A DNA stretch of 64,000 bases, from positions 1 to 64,000 of the forward strand of contig NZ_AOIP01000017.1 in assembly GCF_000337535.1 (NCBI RefSeq), read 5' to 3'. This document shows, one piece after another, positions 8,780 to 17,676 of the stretch. Under the pieces are notes generated by a model. That model made no database searches, had not been told where the DNA came from, and saw nothing but the letters and a program-made list of their open reading frames with translations. Numbering within the stretch: position 1 is the first letter of the stretch; each line of letters opens with the position of its first letter. The DNA comes from Natrialba aegyptia DSM 13077. GTDB lineage: Archaea > Halobacteriota > Halobacteria > Halobacteriales > Natrialbaceae. The translations under genes and the position numbers were made by a program.

Positions 8780-8913
8780 CGAAGGCGCAGCCCACGGTGA
8801 ACTCGTCTCGCGGCGAAGCGAGAGGCGGCGACTGCGTGCGATGTGTCAGCACGTCCAGCGGATTTTGCCGTTACTGCGACGCATATGTGGATGGATCAGT
8901 ATGCATACTAAAC

Positions 8914-10254
8914 ATGAGTGACGACGCGAGCGACGGGACTGGCGCCGAGTTCAGTGCGGACGGATTCGGTACGCGAAGCGTCCACGCCGGGCAGGAGGCG
9001 GATCCGGAGACGGGTGCGCGAGCGCCGCCGATCTACCAGACGACATCCTACACCTTCCCCGACGCGGATACGGCGGCCGAGCGCTACGCCCTGGCGGACG
9101 ACGGCTACATCTACTCACGGATCAGCAATCCAACGGTCGAGACCCTCGAAGAGCGACTCGCCTCGCTCGAGGGCGGCGCTGGTGCGGTCGCGACCGGTAG
9201 CGGCATGGCCGCGCTCGACTCGGCCACGCTGATCCTCGCCGAGGCGGGCGACAACGTGGTCTGTTCGACCGATACCTACGGCGGGACGACGGCTTACTTT
9301 TCGAAGACGGCGACGCGACGGGACATCGAACCGCGATTCGTCTCGACGCTCGAGTACGACGCCTACGCGGACGCGATCGACGAGAACACCGCCTTCGTCC
9401 ACGTCGAAACGATCGGGAACCCCTCGCTCGTCACGCCCGACTTCGAACGCGTCGCCGCGATAGCTCACGAGCACGGCGTGCCGCTGGTCGTGGACAACAC
9501 CTTCGCCACGCCGGCACTGTGTCGGCCGCTCGAACACGGCGCGGACGTGGTCTGGGAGTCGACGACGAAGTGGCTCCACGGCTCAGGAACGACGGTCGGC
9601 GGGGTCCTCGTCGACGGCGGCTCGTTCCCCTGGGGTGAGCACGGCTACGACGAAATCGCCGGGCAGAACCACGCCTACCACGACGTCGACTTCTCGCGGG
9701 ACTTCCCCGAGGCCCCCTTCGCCGCCGCGGCCCGGTTCCGATCGCTGCGGAGTCTCGGGAACCAGCAGTCGCCGTTCGACGCCTGGCAGACCCTCCAGGG
9801 GCTCGAATCCCTGCCGCTTCGGGTGGAGAAACACTGCGAGAACGCCACCATCGTCGCCGAGTACCTCGACGACCACGACGACGTGGCCTGGGTCACCCAC
9901 CCCGGTCTGGAGTCACACCCGACCCACGATAACGCCACAAACTATCTGGCCGACTACGGCGGCATGGTCGCGTTCGGCCTCGAAACCGGCTACGACGGCG
10001 GCAAGACATTCTGCGAGAGCGTCGAACTCGCCGGCTTCCTCGCCAACATCGGCGACGCGAAGACGCTCGTGATCCACCCCGCCAGCACGACCCACGGCCA
10101 GCTCACCCCCGACGAACAGGACGAAGCCGGCGTGACGCCCGACCTCGTCCGCATGTCCGTCGGCATCGAAGCCCCCGAAGACATCCTCGCGGATCTCGAC
10201 CAGGCCATCGAAACCGCGACGCGCACACCGACGGGAGGGCACCCGCACACATGA
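8914..10254 (+). CDS. metY: O-acetylhomoserine sulfhydrylase/aminocarboxypropyltransferase
   Basis: 446 aa PLP enzyme of the Cys/Met-metabolism family. The start [19 protein letters not shown] is typical of MetY. Further motifs are [13 protein letters not shown] (phosphate binding), the PLP lysine in [10 protein letters not shown], and [18 protein letters not shown], which distinguishes MetY from cystathionine gamma-synthases. It converts O-acetylhomoserine and sulfide to homocysteine in the cytoplasm. The ATG at 8914 was chosen; an upstream in-frame start gives a Cys-rich extension unlike the family. Its stop overlaps metX by 4 bp (ATGA), so both are made together. Confidence 0.94.
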   Translation: MSDDASDGTGAEFSADGFGTRSVHAGQEADPETGARAPPIYQTTSYTFPDADTAAERYALADDGYIYSRISNPTVETLEERLASLEGGAGAVATGSGMAALDSATLILAEAGDNVVCSTDTYGGTTAYFSKTATRRDIEPRFVSTLEYDAYADAIDENTAFVHVETIGNPSLVTPDFERVAAIAHEHGVPLVVDNTFATPALCRPLEHGADVVWESTTKWLHGSGTTVGGVLVDGGSFPWGEHGYDEIAGQNHAYHDVDFSRDFPEAPFAAAARFRSLRSLGNQQSPFDAWQTLQGLESLPLRVEKHCENATIVAEYLDDHDDVAWVTHPGLESHPTHDNATNYLADYGGMVAFGLETGYDGGKTFCESVELAGFLANIGDAKTLVIHPASTTHGQLTPDEQDEAGVTPDLVRMSVGIEAPEDILADLDQAIETATRTPTGGHPHT

Positions 10255-11513
10255 CGAGAGACACCGTCGACCTCGGCGAGTTCACCTTCGAATCCGGCGA
10301 GTCGATTCCCGAACTCGAGGTGGCCTACGAGACCTACGGCGAGTTCACCGGCGACAATGCGGTGCTCATCTGCCACGCGCTGACCGGGAGCGCCCACGTC
10401 GCGCGCCGACCGGACGCCGGCGACGAGACCGCGGGGCAGGCGCGGGCCTGGTGGGGCGACGTGGTCGGCCCCGGGAAGGCGATCGACACGACCGAGTACT
10501 ACGTCGTCTGTGCGAACGTGCCGGGCTCGTGCTACGGAACGACCGGCCCCGCGAGCACGAACCCCGAAACGGGCGAACCCTACGGCACCGACTTCCCGCC
10601 GGTGACGGTCGGCGACTGGACCCGCGCCCAGCGCCGACTGCTCGACGAACTCGGCGTCGGTCGCCTCCACGCCGTCGTCGGCGGCAGCGTCGGCGGGATG
10701 AACGTGCTGGACTGGCTCCGGCGGTATCCGGACGACGTTGGCCGGGCGGCCGCCGTCGCAACGGCGGGACGGCTCGACGCGCAGTGTCTCGCGATCGATA
10801 CGGTCGCGCGACGGGCGATCACGAGCGATCCCGACTGGAACGGCGGCCACTACTACGAGGCCGCCGGAAGCGAAGCGAACGGCGACTCGTCGGACGAGTC
10901 CGACGGTGACGGCGGTACCGGACCCGAGGACGGCCTCGCCCGGGCGCGTCAGCTCGGACACATCATGTACCTCTCGAAGGCGTCGATGGCCCAGAAGTTC
11001 GGTCGCCGCTCGGCCGGCCGCGAAACGGTTCGCGAGGAGCCGCCGGATCCGGCGGCCGCGTTCTTTCCCTACCGCGAGGTCGAATCCTACCTGGACTACC
11101 AGGCCGAGAAGTTCGTCGACCGCTTCGACGCGAACAGCTATCTCTACCTCACGCGCGCGATGGACGATTTCGACCTCTCGACGGGCTACGAGTCCGATAC
11201 GGCCGCGCTCGCCGCCTTCGAGGGCGAACTGCTGCTCCTGTCGTTTACCGCCGACTGGCACTTCACCGTCGACCAGGCCGAAGCGCTCGCCGAATCGGCT
11301 CGCGAGGCCGCCCTCGATGTCGCACACCACGTCATCGAATCCGACCACGGCCACGACGCCTTCCTCGTCGAACCCGAGACGGTCGGGCCGCCGCTGTCGG
11401 CGCTCCTGGCTGACGGGCTCTCGGGGCGACCGATTACGGACACCGCCGAGTCGAACTCGTCGGCTCCGTCCGAAACGTTCGCCCCTGTTCACACGAGTTT
11501 GTTTTCACAGTGA
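10251..11513 (+). CDS. metX: Homoserine O-acetyltransferase
   Basis: 420 aa alpha/beta-hydrolase-fold acyltransferase. Family signatures are CHALTGSAH, the oxyanion and substrate segment [10 protein letters not shown], the nucleophile elbow GGSVGGM with its Ser, and a distal SDHGHDAFL supplying Asp and His. It makes the substrate of the preceding MetY. An acidic insert ([19 protein letters not shown], about 205-223) lies in the lid region, and the C-terminal 20 residues are an unstructured Ser-rich tail. Overlap with metY indicates an operon for homocysteine synthesis by direct sulfhydrylation. Confidence 0.94.
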   Translation: MTRDTVDLGEFTFESGESIPELEVAYETYGEFTGDNAVLICHALTGSAHVARRPDAGDETAGQARAWWGDVVGPGKAIDTTEYYVVCANVPGSCYGTTGPASTNPETGEPYGTDFPPVTVGDWTRAQRRLLDELGVGRLHAVVGGSVGGMNVLDWLRRYPDDVGRAAAVATAGRLDAQCLAIDTVARRAITSDPDWNGGHYYEAAGSEANGDSSDESDGDGGTGPEDGLARARQLGHIMYLSKASMAQKFGRRSAGRETVREEPPDPAAAFFPYREVESYLDYQAEKFVDRFDANSYLYLTRAMDDFDLSTGYESDTAALAAFEGELLLLSFTADWHFTVDQAEALAESAREAALDVAHHVIESDHGHDAFLVEPETVGPPLSALLADGLSGRPITDTAESNSSAPSETFAPVHTSLFSQ

Positions 11514-11602
11514 TTTCTGAACACTGTACGAGATCGGTCTGCCGACCGATAGAAACCGCGAAGTACAGTGTGAGAACCCGAACGGGCGGTTCGAAACTAG
11601 GC

Positions 11603-11614
11603 TTTTTTATATAT
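11603..11614 (+). promoter_or_regulatory. TATA box of the lipoprotein gene
   Basis: TTTTTTATATAT is centred about 29 nt before the ATG at 11638. This spacing predicts a leaderless transcript and supports that ATG over the one 12 nt upstream. Confidence 0.7.
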
Positions 11615-11637
11615 CACGTTCGCTGGTGTATTCGTAC

Positions 11638-12669
11638 ATGACTAACAGCGGATCGCGGAGCGGCCGCGGAAGCGGTAGTGAGAAGCGCAGACGGTTGCTA
11701 TCGAAACGGCTCGCCCTCTTTGGCGTCGTCGCCGTGCTCGTGCTGACGGCCGGTTGTCTCGGCGTCCTCGGCGGCGGTGACAGCGAACCCGCCGAGCACG
11801 CGCCTGCGGGCAGCAACATGCTCTTGCACGTGGACGCGGACGTTTTGAGCGACGAGGACAACCAGCAACTGGTCGACGCGTTCGCCTCCGTGGAAGACGA
11901 GGAGGCGGTCGACGACCAGGGAGACGTCGTCAGCGAGTTCGAGAACGAAACGGGACTCGACATCCGCGAGGCGAATCAATTCCTGCTGTTCGCAAACACC
12001 GACGAGGGTCCCGTCGACGAAAGCGGCGGCATCATCGTCTACAGCGACTGGGAAACCGATGCCGTCATCAGTGCGATCGAGGAGGAAGACGAGACGGAGT
12101 ACGAGCAGACCGAGTTCGAGGGCGAGGGCGTCCTCTACGAACCGGCTGAAGATCCCGAGTACGGAGCGCCGCAGTACGTCGGCGACCTCGGTGACGGCCG
12201 GTTCGTCTTCGGACCAGAAGCACCCGTTCGCGGAGCGCTCGAGGTCGAATACGGCGATGCAGACCCGGTCTCCGGCGACGTGCGGGAGGCCTACGACGAG
12301 ACGCGGGACGGGCACGTGACCCTGGCGATGTCGCTTCCCGACGGATCGGTTCCGGAAAACGATCCGATGACCCCCAACGTCGACGTCAGCGCCTTCCAGA
12401 ACGTCAGCGTCATCACCGGCGTCTACGACACGGACGGCGGCGAGGCCGGCATCGAGATGGGAATCCACGCCGACAGCGAGGACGACGCACTCGACGTGAA
12501 AGACGTGATCGACGGCGCGATCTCGATGTTCAGCGGCTCCACGACGAACGACGATCTCAAGGACACCCTCCGCGAGATCGAGGTCGAACAGGACGGCACG
12601 ACCGTCGACGTCTCGTACTGGAACGACATCGACGAACTCGTCGAGTTAATCGAATCGAACGACCTGTAA
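11638..12669 (+). CDS. Haloarchaeal lipoprotein of unknown function
   Basis: 343 aa. A basic start (SEKRRRLLSKR) precedes a hydrophobic run and the lipobox LTAGC (Cys around 40). No Tat RR-x-hydrophobic pattern is clear, so Sec export is possible. The remainder is strongly acidic, with repeated Asp/Glu and a beta-rich appearance (HAPAGSNMLLHVDADVL, GRFVFGPEAPVRGAL). It looks like a large, single-domain surface lipoprotein of the type common in haloarchaea. No catalytic motif is seen. It stands alone between metX and a convergent gene. Confidence 0.82.
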   Translation: MTNSGSRSGRGSGSEKRRRLLSKRLALFGVVAVLVLTAGCLGVLGGGDSEPAEHAPAGSNMLLHVDADVLSDEDNQQLVDAFASVEDEEAVDDQGDVVSEFENETGLDIREANQFLLFANTDEGPVDESGGIIVYSDWETDAVISAIEEEDETEYEQTEFEGEGVLYEPAEDPEYGAPQYVGDLGDGRFVFGPEAPVRGALEVEYGDADPVSGDVREAYDETRDGHVTLAMSLPDGSVPENDPMTPNVDVSAFQNVSVITGVYDTDGGEAGIEMGIHADSEDDALDVKDVIDGAISMFSGSTTNDDLKDTLREIEVEQDGTTVDVSYWNDIDELVELIESNDL

Positions 12670-12778
12670 GTCAGTTCGAGCGAGAAGGGAAAACAGAAAA
12701 AGAGAGAACAGCACCGTTCCCGCTGCTATCGAACGTGAAAGCAGCGATTACCGAACGGTACCGGCCTGCAAATTACTC

Positions 12779-13168
12779 TTAATCGGCTGCGTTACGTTGT
12801 CCGTGCTGTTCGTGTCCCGGATTGGCCTGTGCGTACTGATCGACGACGCTGTAACTCGGCCGTCGTCGTGCCGCCCACCGTCGCAAGTCGCTACCGAGTA
12901 AGTCGAGGCCGGTCGCTCGCATGAACCGCCGTGCAGGCGGCGATCGAATCATCGTGATCAGGGCCCACATCGTTCCCGCCGTAAACGATCCCATCGCCGA
13001 GAACGTCATCCCGAGCGTCAGGAACGTCGCCGAGTAGACGTACCCGATCGTCATCGACGGAATGCTCGTTCCGAGCGGCACTCGTGAACTCGGGTTCAAC
13101 AGCGTCGGCCCGAGAAAGACGATAGAGAGGCCGCTTCCGATCATGAAGACGAAGTCTTGCCACATCAT
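12779..13168 (-). CDS. Conserved haloarchaeal membrane protein
   Basis: 129 aa from ATG 13168, with ATG 13165 as an alternative; the in-frame TTG further up is less likely. Three hydrophobic segments are visible: FVFMIGSGLSIVFLGPTLL, IGYVYSATFLTLGMTFSAMG and the start of FTAGTMWALITMI. Short motifs (VPLGTS, TLGMTFSA, IRSPPA) give it a conserved look. The cytoplasmic tail is Arg-rich, then polar. No function is recognised. It is divergent from nothing nearby and runs in the same direction as serB. Confidence 0.7.
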   Translation of the reverse strand: MMWQDFVFMIGSGLSIVFLGPTLLNPSSRVPLGTSIPSMTIGYVYSATFLTLGMTFSAMGSFTAGTMWALITMIRSPPARRFMRATGLDLLGSDLRRWAARRRPSYSVVDQYAQANPGHEQHGQRNAAD

Positions 13169-13264
13169 CAAACGCGCTTACTCGATTGTGAGTTAAAACT
13201 CTCTCGGTCGGGAAATAAGCAGTTACAACCGACATTCGTGCTGAATCGAGGTACCAGATCCGAA

Positions 13265-13909
13265 CTAGGAACGGTCGAGAACGCCCTCCGAAACTAGCGT
13301 CTCTTCGACGGCCGCCATCGAGGAGACGACAACATCACAGTGCGGTTCAACGGCCGGTTTCGGCTCGAATCCGATCGCGAGCGACGCGGCCTCAAGCATC
13401 GGTAAGTCGTTCGCGCCGTCGCCGACCGCAACGGTGTCCGCGAGTGAGACGCCGACCGTCTCCGCGAGTTCAGCGAGCGCATCGTCTTTGGTGCCCTCGA
13501 TCAGCGGACCGTCGACCTCGCCGGTGAGTTCGGCTTCGGTTACCGGCAAGCGATTCGAGACGATGTGATCGACGGTTACGCCCTCGCGCTCCAGTGCGGC
13601 CGCGACGCCGCGTTCGAAGCCGCCGGTGAGAATCGCCGTCGTCACGCCGGCCTCGTTCAGCGTCTCGATGAGATCGGCCGCCCCCGGTCGGAGTTCGACC
13701 TGATCGAAGGCGGCGGTCGCGTCGGCCTCCGGCAGCCCTTCGAGCAGGGCCGCTCGCTCGCGGAGGCTCGTCGCGTACCCGATTTCGTCGTTCATCGCGC
13801 GATCCGTGATCTCGGCCATCTCGTCGGCGACGCTCCGGCGCTCGCCGAGGAGCACCGTCATCTCCGAATCCGAGAGCGTCCCGTCGAAGTCGAAAGCGAC
13901 GACTGTCAT
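13265..13909 (-). CDS. serB: Phosphoserine phosphatase
   Basis: 214 aa HAD-superfamily enzyme. Motif I is FDFDGTLS (nucleophile D7, acid D9), motif II is ILTGGFERG, and motif III/IV is GDGANDLPML. The insert region after motif I (SVADEMAEITDRAMNDEIGY) matches the cap of SerB proteins. It hydrolyses O-phosphoserine to serine, the last step of the pathway begun by SerA at 19899-21485. The two genes are separated by the ABC operon and point in opposite directions. Confidence 0.92.
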   Translation of the reverse strand: MTVVAFDFDGTLSDSEMTVLLGERRSVADEMAEITDRAMNDEIGYATSLRERAALLEGLPEADATAAFDQVELRPGAADLIETLNEAGVTTAILTGGFERGVAAALEREGVTVDHIVSNRLPVTEAELTGEVDGPLIEGTKDDALAELAETVGVSLADTVAVGDGANDLPMLEAASLAIGFEPKPAVEPHCDVVVSSMAAVEETLVSEGVLDRS

Positions 13910-14266
13910 TGCCCGCCGATTGTGGCCGGTCGGATAAACCAGTTCAGGTTTCAGGCAGGTTTGACGCAGTGTTGGAAACCGGCCATCCGCGGAGTCCCAT
14001 CGAAAGAAGCACCGAAACGCCTCGTCCCGGGCGGTAGGACACGCCCCAATCGAGTCACGTCAGGTGTCGAGAACCAAACCAGAACATTCACAAGTGTACT
14101 TTCAATACACAAATTTAGATTGTATAATGCGCGAAATCGACCCGATACCCGACGTTCACAACCTGACGGAAACCGACAGTAAGGCCGATCTCTCACGGCC
14201 ACACGGCGATATTCCCCAGCTGTTCCGGATTTCCCGACGAGGACCATCCGAATAGAGACGAAGACA
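13910..14266. promoter_or_regulatory. Intergenic region serB / peptide ABC operon
   Basis: It holds the divergent promoters of serB and the transport operon. An inverted repeat, GTGTA-n7-TACAC at 14094-14110, lies in an AT-rich patch about 160 nt before the operon and could be an operator. A 43-codon frame (ATG 14127, TAG 14253-14255) sits between this patch and the operon start. Confidence 0.4.
14127..14255 (+). CDS. Possible 42-aa leader ORF
   Basis: Starts ATG in GTATAATGCGCGAAATC and encodes MREIDPIPDVHNLTETDS and so on, ending RRGPSE, 11 nt before the ATG of the binding protein. Its codons are fairly haloarchaeal. It could be a short translated leader of the transport operon or chance. 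No motif is recognised. Confidence 0.25.
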   Translation: MREIDPIPDVHNLTETDSKADLSRPHGDIPQLFRISRRGPSE

Positions 14267-15817
14267 ATGACTGCAGACCTCTCACGACGACACCTCCTCT
14301 CCAGCGTTGGTGGCGTTGGATTCGCCGGTCTCGCCGGCTGTGCAGAAACCGGGTTGGACGATACCGAAACTGCGTTCACGATCGTCCCCGGTTCGGATCC
14401 GACCGGGACCGGCGACTCCTGGGATAACTGGGGTGGGATGGCTCCCTACTGGACGCGCGTCGTCGAACCGCTCGTCTGGGGAACTGACGACATGCAGCCC
14501 CAGCCGTGGCTCGCCACCGACTGGACTGCAACCGACGAGACAACCTGGGTGTTCGAACTCCGGGAAGGCGTGTCGTTTCACAACGGTACGGAACTGACCG
14601 CCGACGATGTCGTCCACTCCTTCGAAGAAAACATTCTCACCGAGCGCGGCGACTTCGTCCACGGCTGGCTCCACCTGGAACCCGGAAGCGTCGACCGAAT
14701 CGACGAGTTCACCGTCGCGTTCGAGACGACCGACCCCTTCCCTGGCTTCCCCGGCACGATCGCACACAACATGATCGACATCCAGCCCCCCGAGGCCGAC
14801 CGCCGGGCCGGCGAAATCATCGGCACCGGGCCGTTCGAACTCGCGAAAATGGATCAGGGCCAGCAGCTCCGCGTCGAACGCTTTCCGGACTACTGGGGCG
14901 GCGAGCCAGCCCCGACTGAACTCGCGTTCCGGGCCGCCGAGGACGCGACGACGCGAACCGACCTGCTCGAGGCCGGCGAAGTCGACCTCGTCTACGAACC
15001 CGCAACGAGCCGTATTTCCGGACTTCGCGATCGCGACAACATCCGGACCGAAATCCAGCAGTCCTCCGCCTCTCGGTTCGTCTCGATCAACATTCATCGA
15101 GCGCCAACCGACGACACCGATCTACGGCGAGCGCTCAACTACGCGATTTCCCAGTCGGAAATCGTCGACACCGTCCTCGAAGGCATCGGCGAACCCGCAC
15201 ACGGACCGATTTCGACGGTCATCGACTGGGCTGCAGATGAATCGCTACCGCGCTATGACCGGGATCGAGACACGGCGCGCGAACTCGTCTCGCAGTCATC
15301 TTACGACGGCGAGGCGCTCACCTGCCTCGTCGAAACCGATATGGACGACGGCCGGACGCTCGTCCAGATCCTACAAGAAGCGTTCAAGTCGATCGGGGTC
15401 AGCCTCGATATCGAAGTGCTCGAGAAAGCGTCGCTACAGGACCGCACCGATCGCGGCGAGTTCCATCTCGAACTCACTAATTCCCAATCAAACAGCCCGG
15501 CGGCGGACTACATCATGTGGGAAAACTTCCACACGATGGGCATCGAGAACAAAGACCTGTACGAAGCCGAGGGAACGGGACTGTACAATCTCGGCGGCGA
15601 GGTCGATGACCTGATCGAAACGGGATTCCAGTCCTACGATGCAACGGAAACCCGGGAGTCCTACATCGCCGCACAGCGTGCGATTATGGATGCGGCGGTT
15701 GTCATTCCCCTCTTCTACGAAGAATACGTCGTCGCCGCAGACGCCTCCATCGATGGGCTCGACCTGCACCCGATCGACAAGTTCGCCCAATGGGGCGACC
15801 TGACACGGACAGCATAA
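14267..15817 (+). CDS. ABC transporter substrate-binding lipoprotein, peptide type
   Basis: 516 aa of the SBP_bac_5 (oligopeptide/dipeptide/nickel) family. The start LSRRHLLSS is a Tat signal, with lipobox GLAGC (Cys near 25). Family hallmarks include FELREGVSFHNGTELTADDV and FEL-type loops with KMDQGQQLRVERFPDYWGG. It binds the solute outside the membrane and delivers it to the permeases encoded next. Its stop is one base before the first permease start, so it is the first gene of a four-gene operon. The actual ligand (peptide, opine or metal complex) cannot be told. Confidence 0.94.
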   Translation: MTADLSRRHLLSSVGGVGFAGLAGCAETGLDDTETAFTIVPGSDPTGTGDSWDNWGGMAPYWTRVVEPLVWGTDDMQPQPWLATDWTATDETTWVFELREGVSFHNGTELTADDVVHSFEENILTERGDFVHGWLHLEPGSVDRIDEFTVAFETTDPFPGFPGTIAHNMIDIQPPEADRRAGEIIGTGPFELAKMDQGQQLRVERFPDYWGGEPAPTELAFRAAEDATTRTDLLEAGEVDLVYEPATSRISGLRDRDNIRTEIQQSSASRFVSINIHRAPTDDTDLRRALNYAISQSEIVDTVLEGIGEPAHGPISTVIDWAADESLPRYDRDRDTARELVSQSSYDGEALTCLVETDMDDGRTLVQILQEAFKSIGVSLDIEVLEKASLQDRTDRGEFHLELTNSQSNSPAADYIMWENFHTMGIENKDLYEAEGTGLYNLGGEVDDLIETGFQSYDATETRESYIAAQRAIMDAAVVIPLFYEEYVVAADASIDGLDLHPIDKFAQWGDLTRTA

Positions 15818-15818
15818 C

Positions 15819-16769
15819 ATGGACGACGCCACGTACCTCCTCCACCGGCTTGGAACGTCGATCATCGTCCTCCTCGGCGTTTCGGTCGTCACCTACGGGC
15901 TCCTCTTTCTCACGCCCGGCGATCCAGCTGAGGTGATCCTTACCCAGCAACTCGACCGCCAGCCCTCCGCGTCCGAAGTCGAGTCGTTTCGGGCGACCCA
16001 CGGCATGGACGACCCGGTTCCGGTCCAATACGTGAGCTGGGTAACCGACGTGCTCCGGGGCGATCTTGGCACCTCCTACTACAGCGATACGGCGGTGTCG
16101 ACGCTCATCGTTGACGCGCTCCCGCTGACGATCGAACTCGCCGTCGCCTCGCTACTCGTCGCGCTCGCGATTGCGATCCCGACCGGCGTCTTGAGCGCCG
16201 TCCACCGCGGCTCGGCGATCGACTACGCGAGCCAGCTCGGCGCGCTGGTCGGCGTCTCGATGCCGAACTTCTGGCTCGGCTATCTGCTCATCCTCGTGTT
16301 CGCATTGACCCTTGGATCCCTCCCGGTCGCAGGCGCAGGCAGTTACGGCCAGCTCGTCCTGCCCGCGATCACGCTCGGTACCGGGATGGCCGCCGTGCTG
16401 ACGCGACTCATCAGGAGTTCGATGCTCGAGGTACTGGACGAGGCGTACGTCGATACCGCACGCTCGAAAGGGCTGCGCGAGCGGATCGTCCTCTACAAGC
16501 ACGCGCTGCGGAACGCGCTCGTTCCCGTGGTGACGATTCTCGGTGTCCAACTCGGATCGCTGCTCAACGGGGCTGTGGTCGTCGAAATCGTTTTCCAGCG
16601 GCCGGGACTCGGAATGTTACTCGTCGACGCGGTGTTCGAACGAAACTATCCCGTCGTACAGGGGATCACGCTCGTCACGGCGGGTATCTTCGTCGGAACG
16701 AACGTGCTCGTCGACCTCAGCTACCGGTACCTCGATCCGCGGGTGGAACTGGGAGGTGAGACGGTGTGA
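15819..16769 (+). CDS. ABC transporter permease, DppB type
   Basis: 316 aa with an N-terminal membrane helix, a large outward loop (GDPAEVILTQQLDRQP to GDLGTSYYSDTAV) and five further helices. The cytoplasmic EAA loop, which contacts the ATPase, is visible as DEAYVDTARSKGLRERIV. It forms the channel with the next gene product, which overlaps it by 4 bp. The length and topology match DppB/OppB. Confidence 0.94.
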   Translation: MDDATYLLHRLGTSIIVLLGVSVVTYGLLFLTPGDPAEVILTQQLDRQPSASEVESFRATHGMDDPVPVQYVSWVTDVLRGDLGTSYYSDTAVSTLIVDALPLTIELAVASLLVALAIAIPTGVLSAVHRGSAIDYASQLGALVGVSMPNFWLGYLLILVFALTLGSLPVAGAGSYGQLVLPAITLGTGMAAVLTRLIRSSMLEVLDEAYVDTARSKGLRERIVLYKHALRNALVPVVTILGVQLGSLLNGAVVVEIVFQRPGLGMLLVDAVFERNYPVVQGITLVTAGIFVGTNVLVDLSYRYLDPRVELGGETV

Positions 16770-17674
16770 GCGGCGTGCTCGGGTCGGTCGGAACCGCCGT
16801 TCGCCGTCGTTACCGGGCCCTCCGAACCTCTCGCAAGGTGGCTGCGTTCTGTGCGAATCCGCTCAACGTTGTCGGGCTCGCACTCGTCGTCGCGATCGCG
16901 GTCGCCGCGGCCGTCGGCCCGTTCATCGCACCGTACGACCCGACGACACAGCAGCTGACGAACAGGCTACAGCATCCCTCGCTGGCGCACCCGCTCGGAA
17001 CCGACCAGCTCGGCCGGGACGTGCTCTCGCGACTCCTCCACGGTGCGCGGCTCTCGCTCGGCATCGCCGTCGCCGTCACCGGAATCAGACTGACTCTCGG
17101 GACGACGATCGGCCTGCTCGCGGGCTACGCCGGCGGCTGGACCGACGAGTTCTTGATGCGACTGGTGGACGTGCAACTCGCGTTTCCGGGACTCGTTCTC
17201 GCGCTCGTAATCGCCGGGATTCTCGGTCCGAGCCTGCGGAACGTGATGCTCGCACTCGCGCTCGTAGGATGGGCGTCCTACGCTCGTCTCGTTCGCGGAA
17301 CCGTCCTCGCGACGAAAGAGCGCAACTTCGTCCGAGCGGCGCGGCTGCTGAACGTCTCCCGGTTTCGGATCGCGACGCGACACCTCCTCCCGACCGTCGC
17401 CGGTCCCGTCGTCGTCCTCGCGACGCTGAACATGGGAACGGTCATCCTCGGCACCGCCGGCCTCTCGTTCATCGGCCTCGGCGCACAGCCGCCGACCGCC
17501 GAGTGGGGGACGATGCTTTCGGACGGCCGCCACCACCTCCGGAGCGCCTGGTGGATCGCGAACGTTCCCGGCGTCGCGATCATGCTCACCGTGCTCGGAT
17601 TCACCCTCCTCGGCGACGGCCTTCGGGACGTGCTCGATCCGAAACGCGATGCAACGATCGAAAAACTATCCTGA
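16766..17674 (+). CDS. ABC transporter permease, DppC type
   Basis: 302 aa, starting with GTG inside the 3' end of the DppB gene. The N-terminal OppC helix (FCANPLNVVGLALVVAIAV) is followed by GPFIAPYDPTTQ, the HPLGTDQLGRDVLSR signature of DppC proteins and the EAA loop KERNFVRAARLLNVSRFRI. It is the partner permease of the operon. The next gene starts 2 nt after its stop. Confidence 0.94.
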   Translation: MSGVLGSVGTAVRRRYRALRTSRKVAAFCANPLNVVGLALVVAIAVAAAVGPFIAPYDPTTQQLTNRLQHPSLAHPLGTDQLGRDVLSRLLHGARLSLGIAVAVTGIRLTLGTTIGLLAGYAGGWTDEFLMRLVDVQLAFPGLVLALVIAGILGPSLRNVMLALALVGWASYARLVRGTVLATKERNFVRAARLLNVSRFRIATRHLLPTVAGPVVVLATLNMGTVILGTAGLSFIGLGAQPPTAEWGTMLSDGRHHLRSAWWIANVPGVAIMLTVLGFTLLGDGLRDVLDPKRDATIEKLS

Positions 17675-17676
17675 TC

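Noticed and set aside
16543-17676. N-terminal extension of the double ATPase
   Set aside because: This frame runs through the permease genes out of register with Arg-rich text; ATG 17677 follows the DppC stop.
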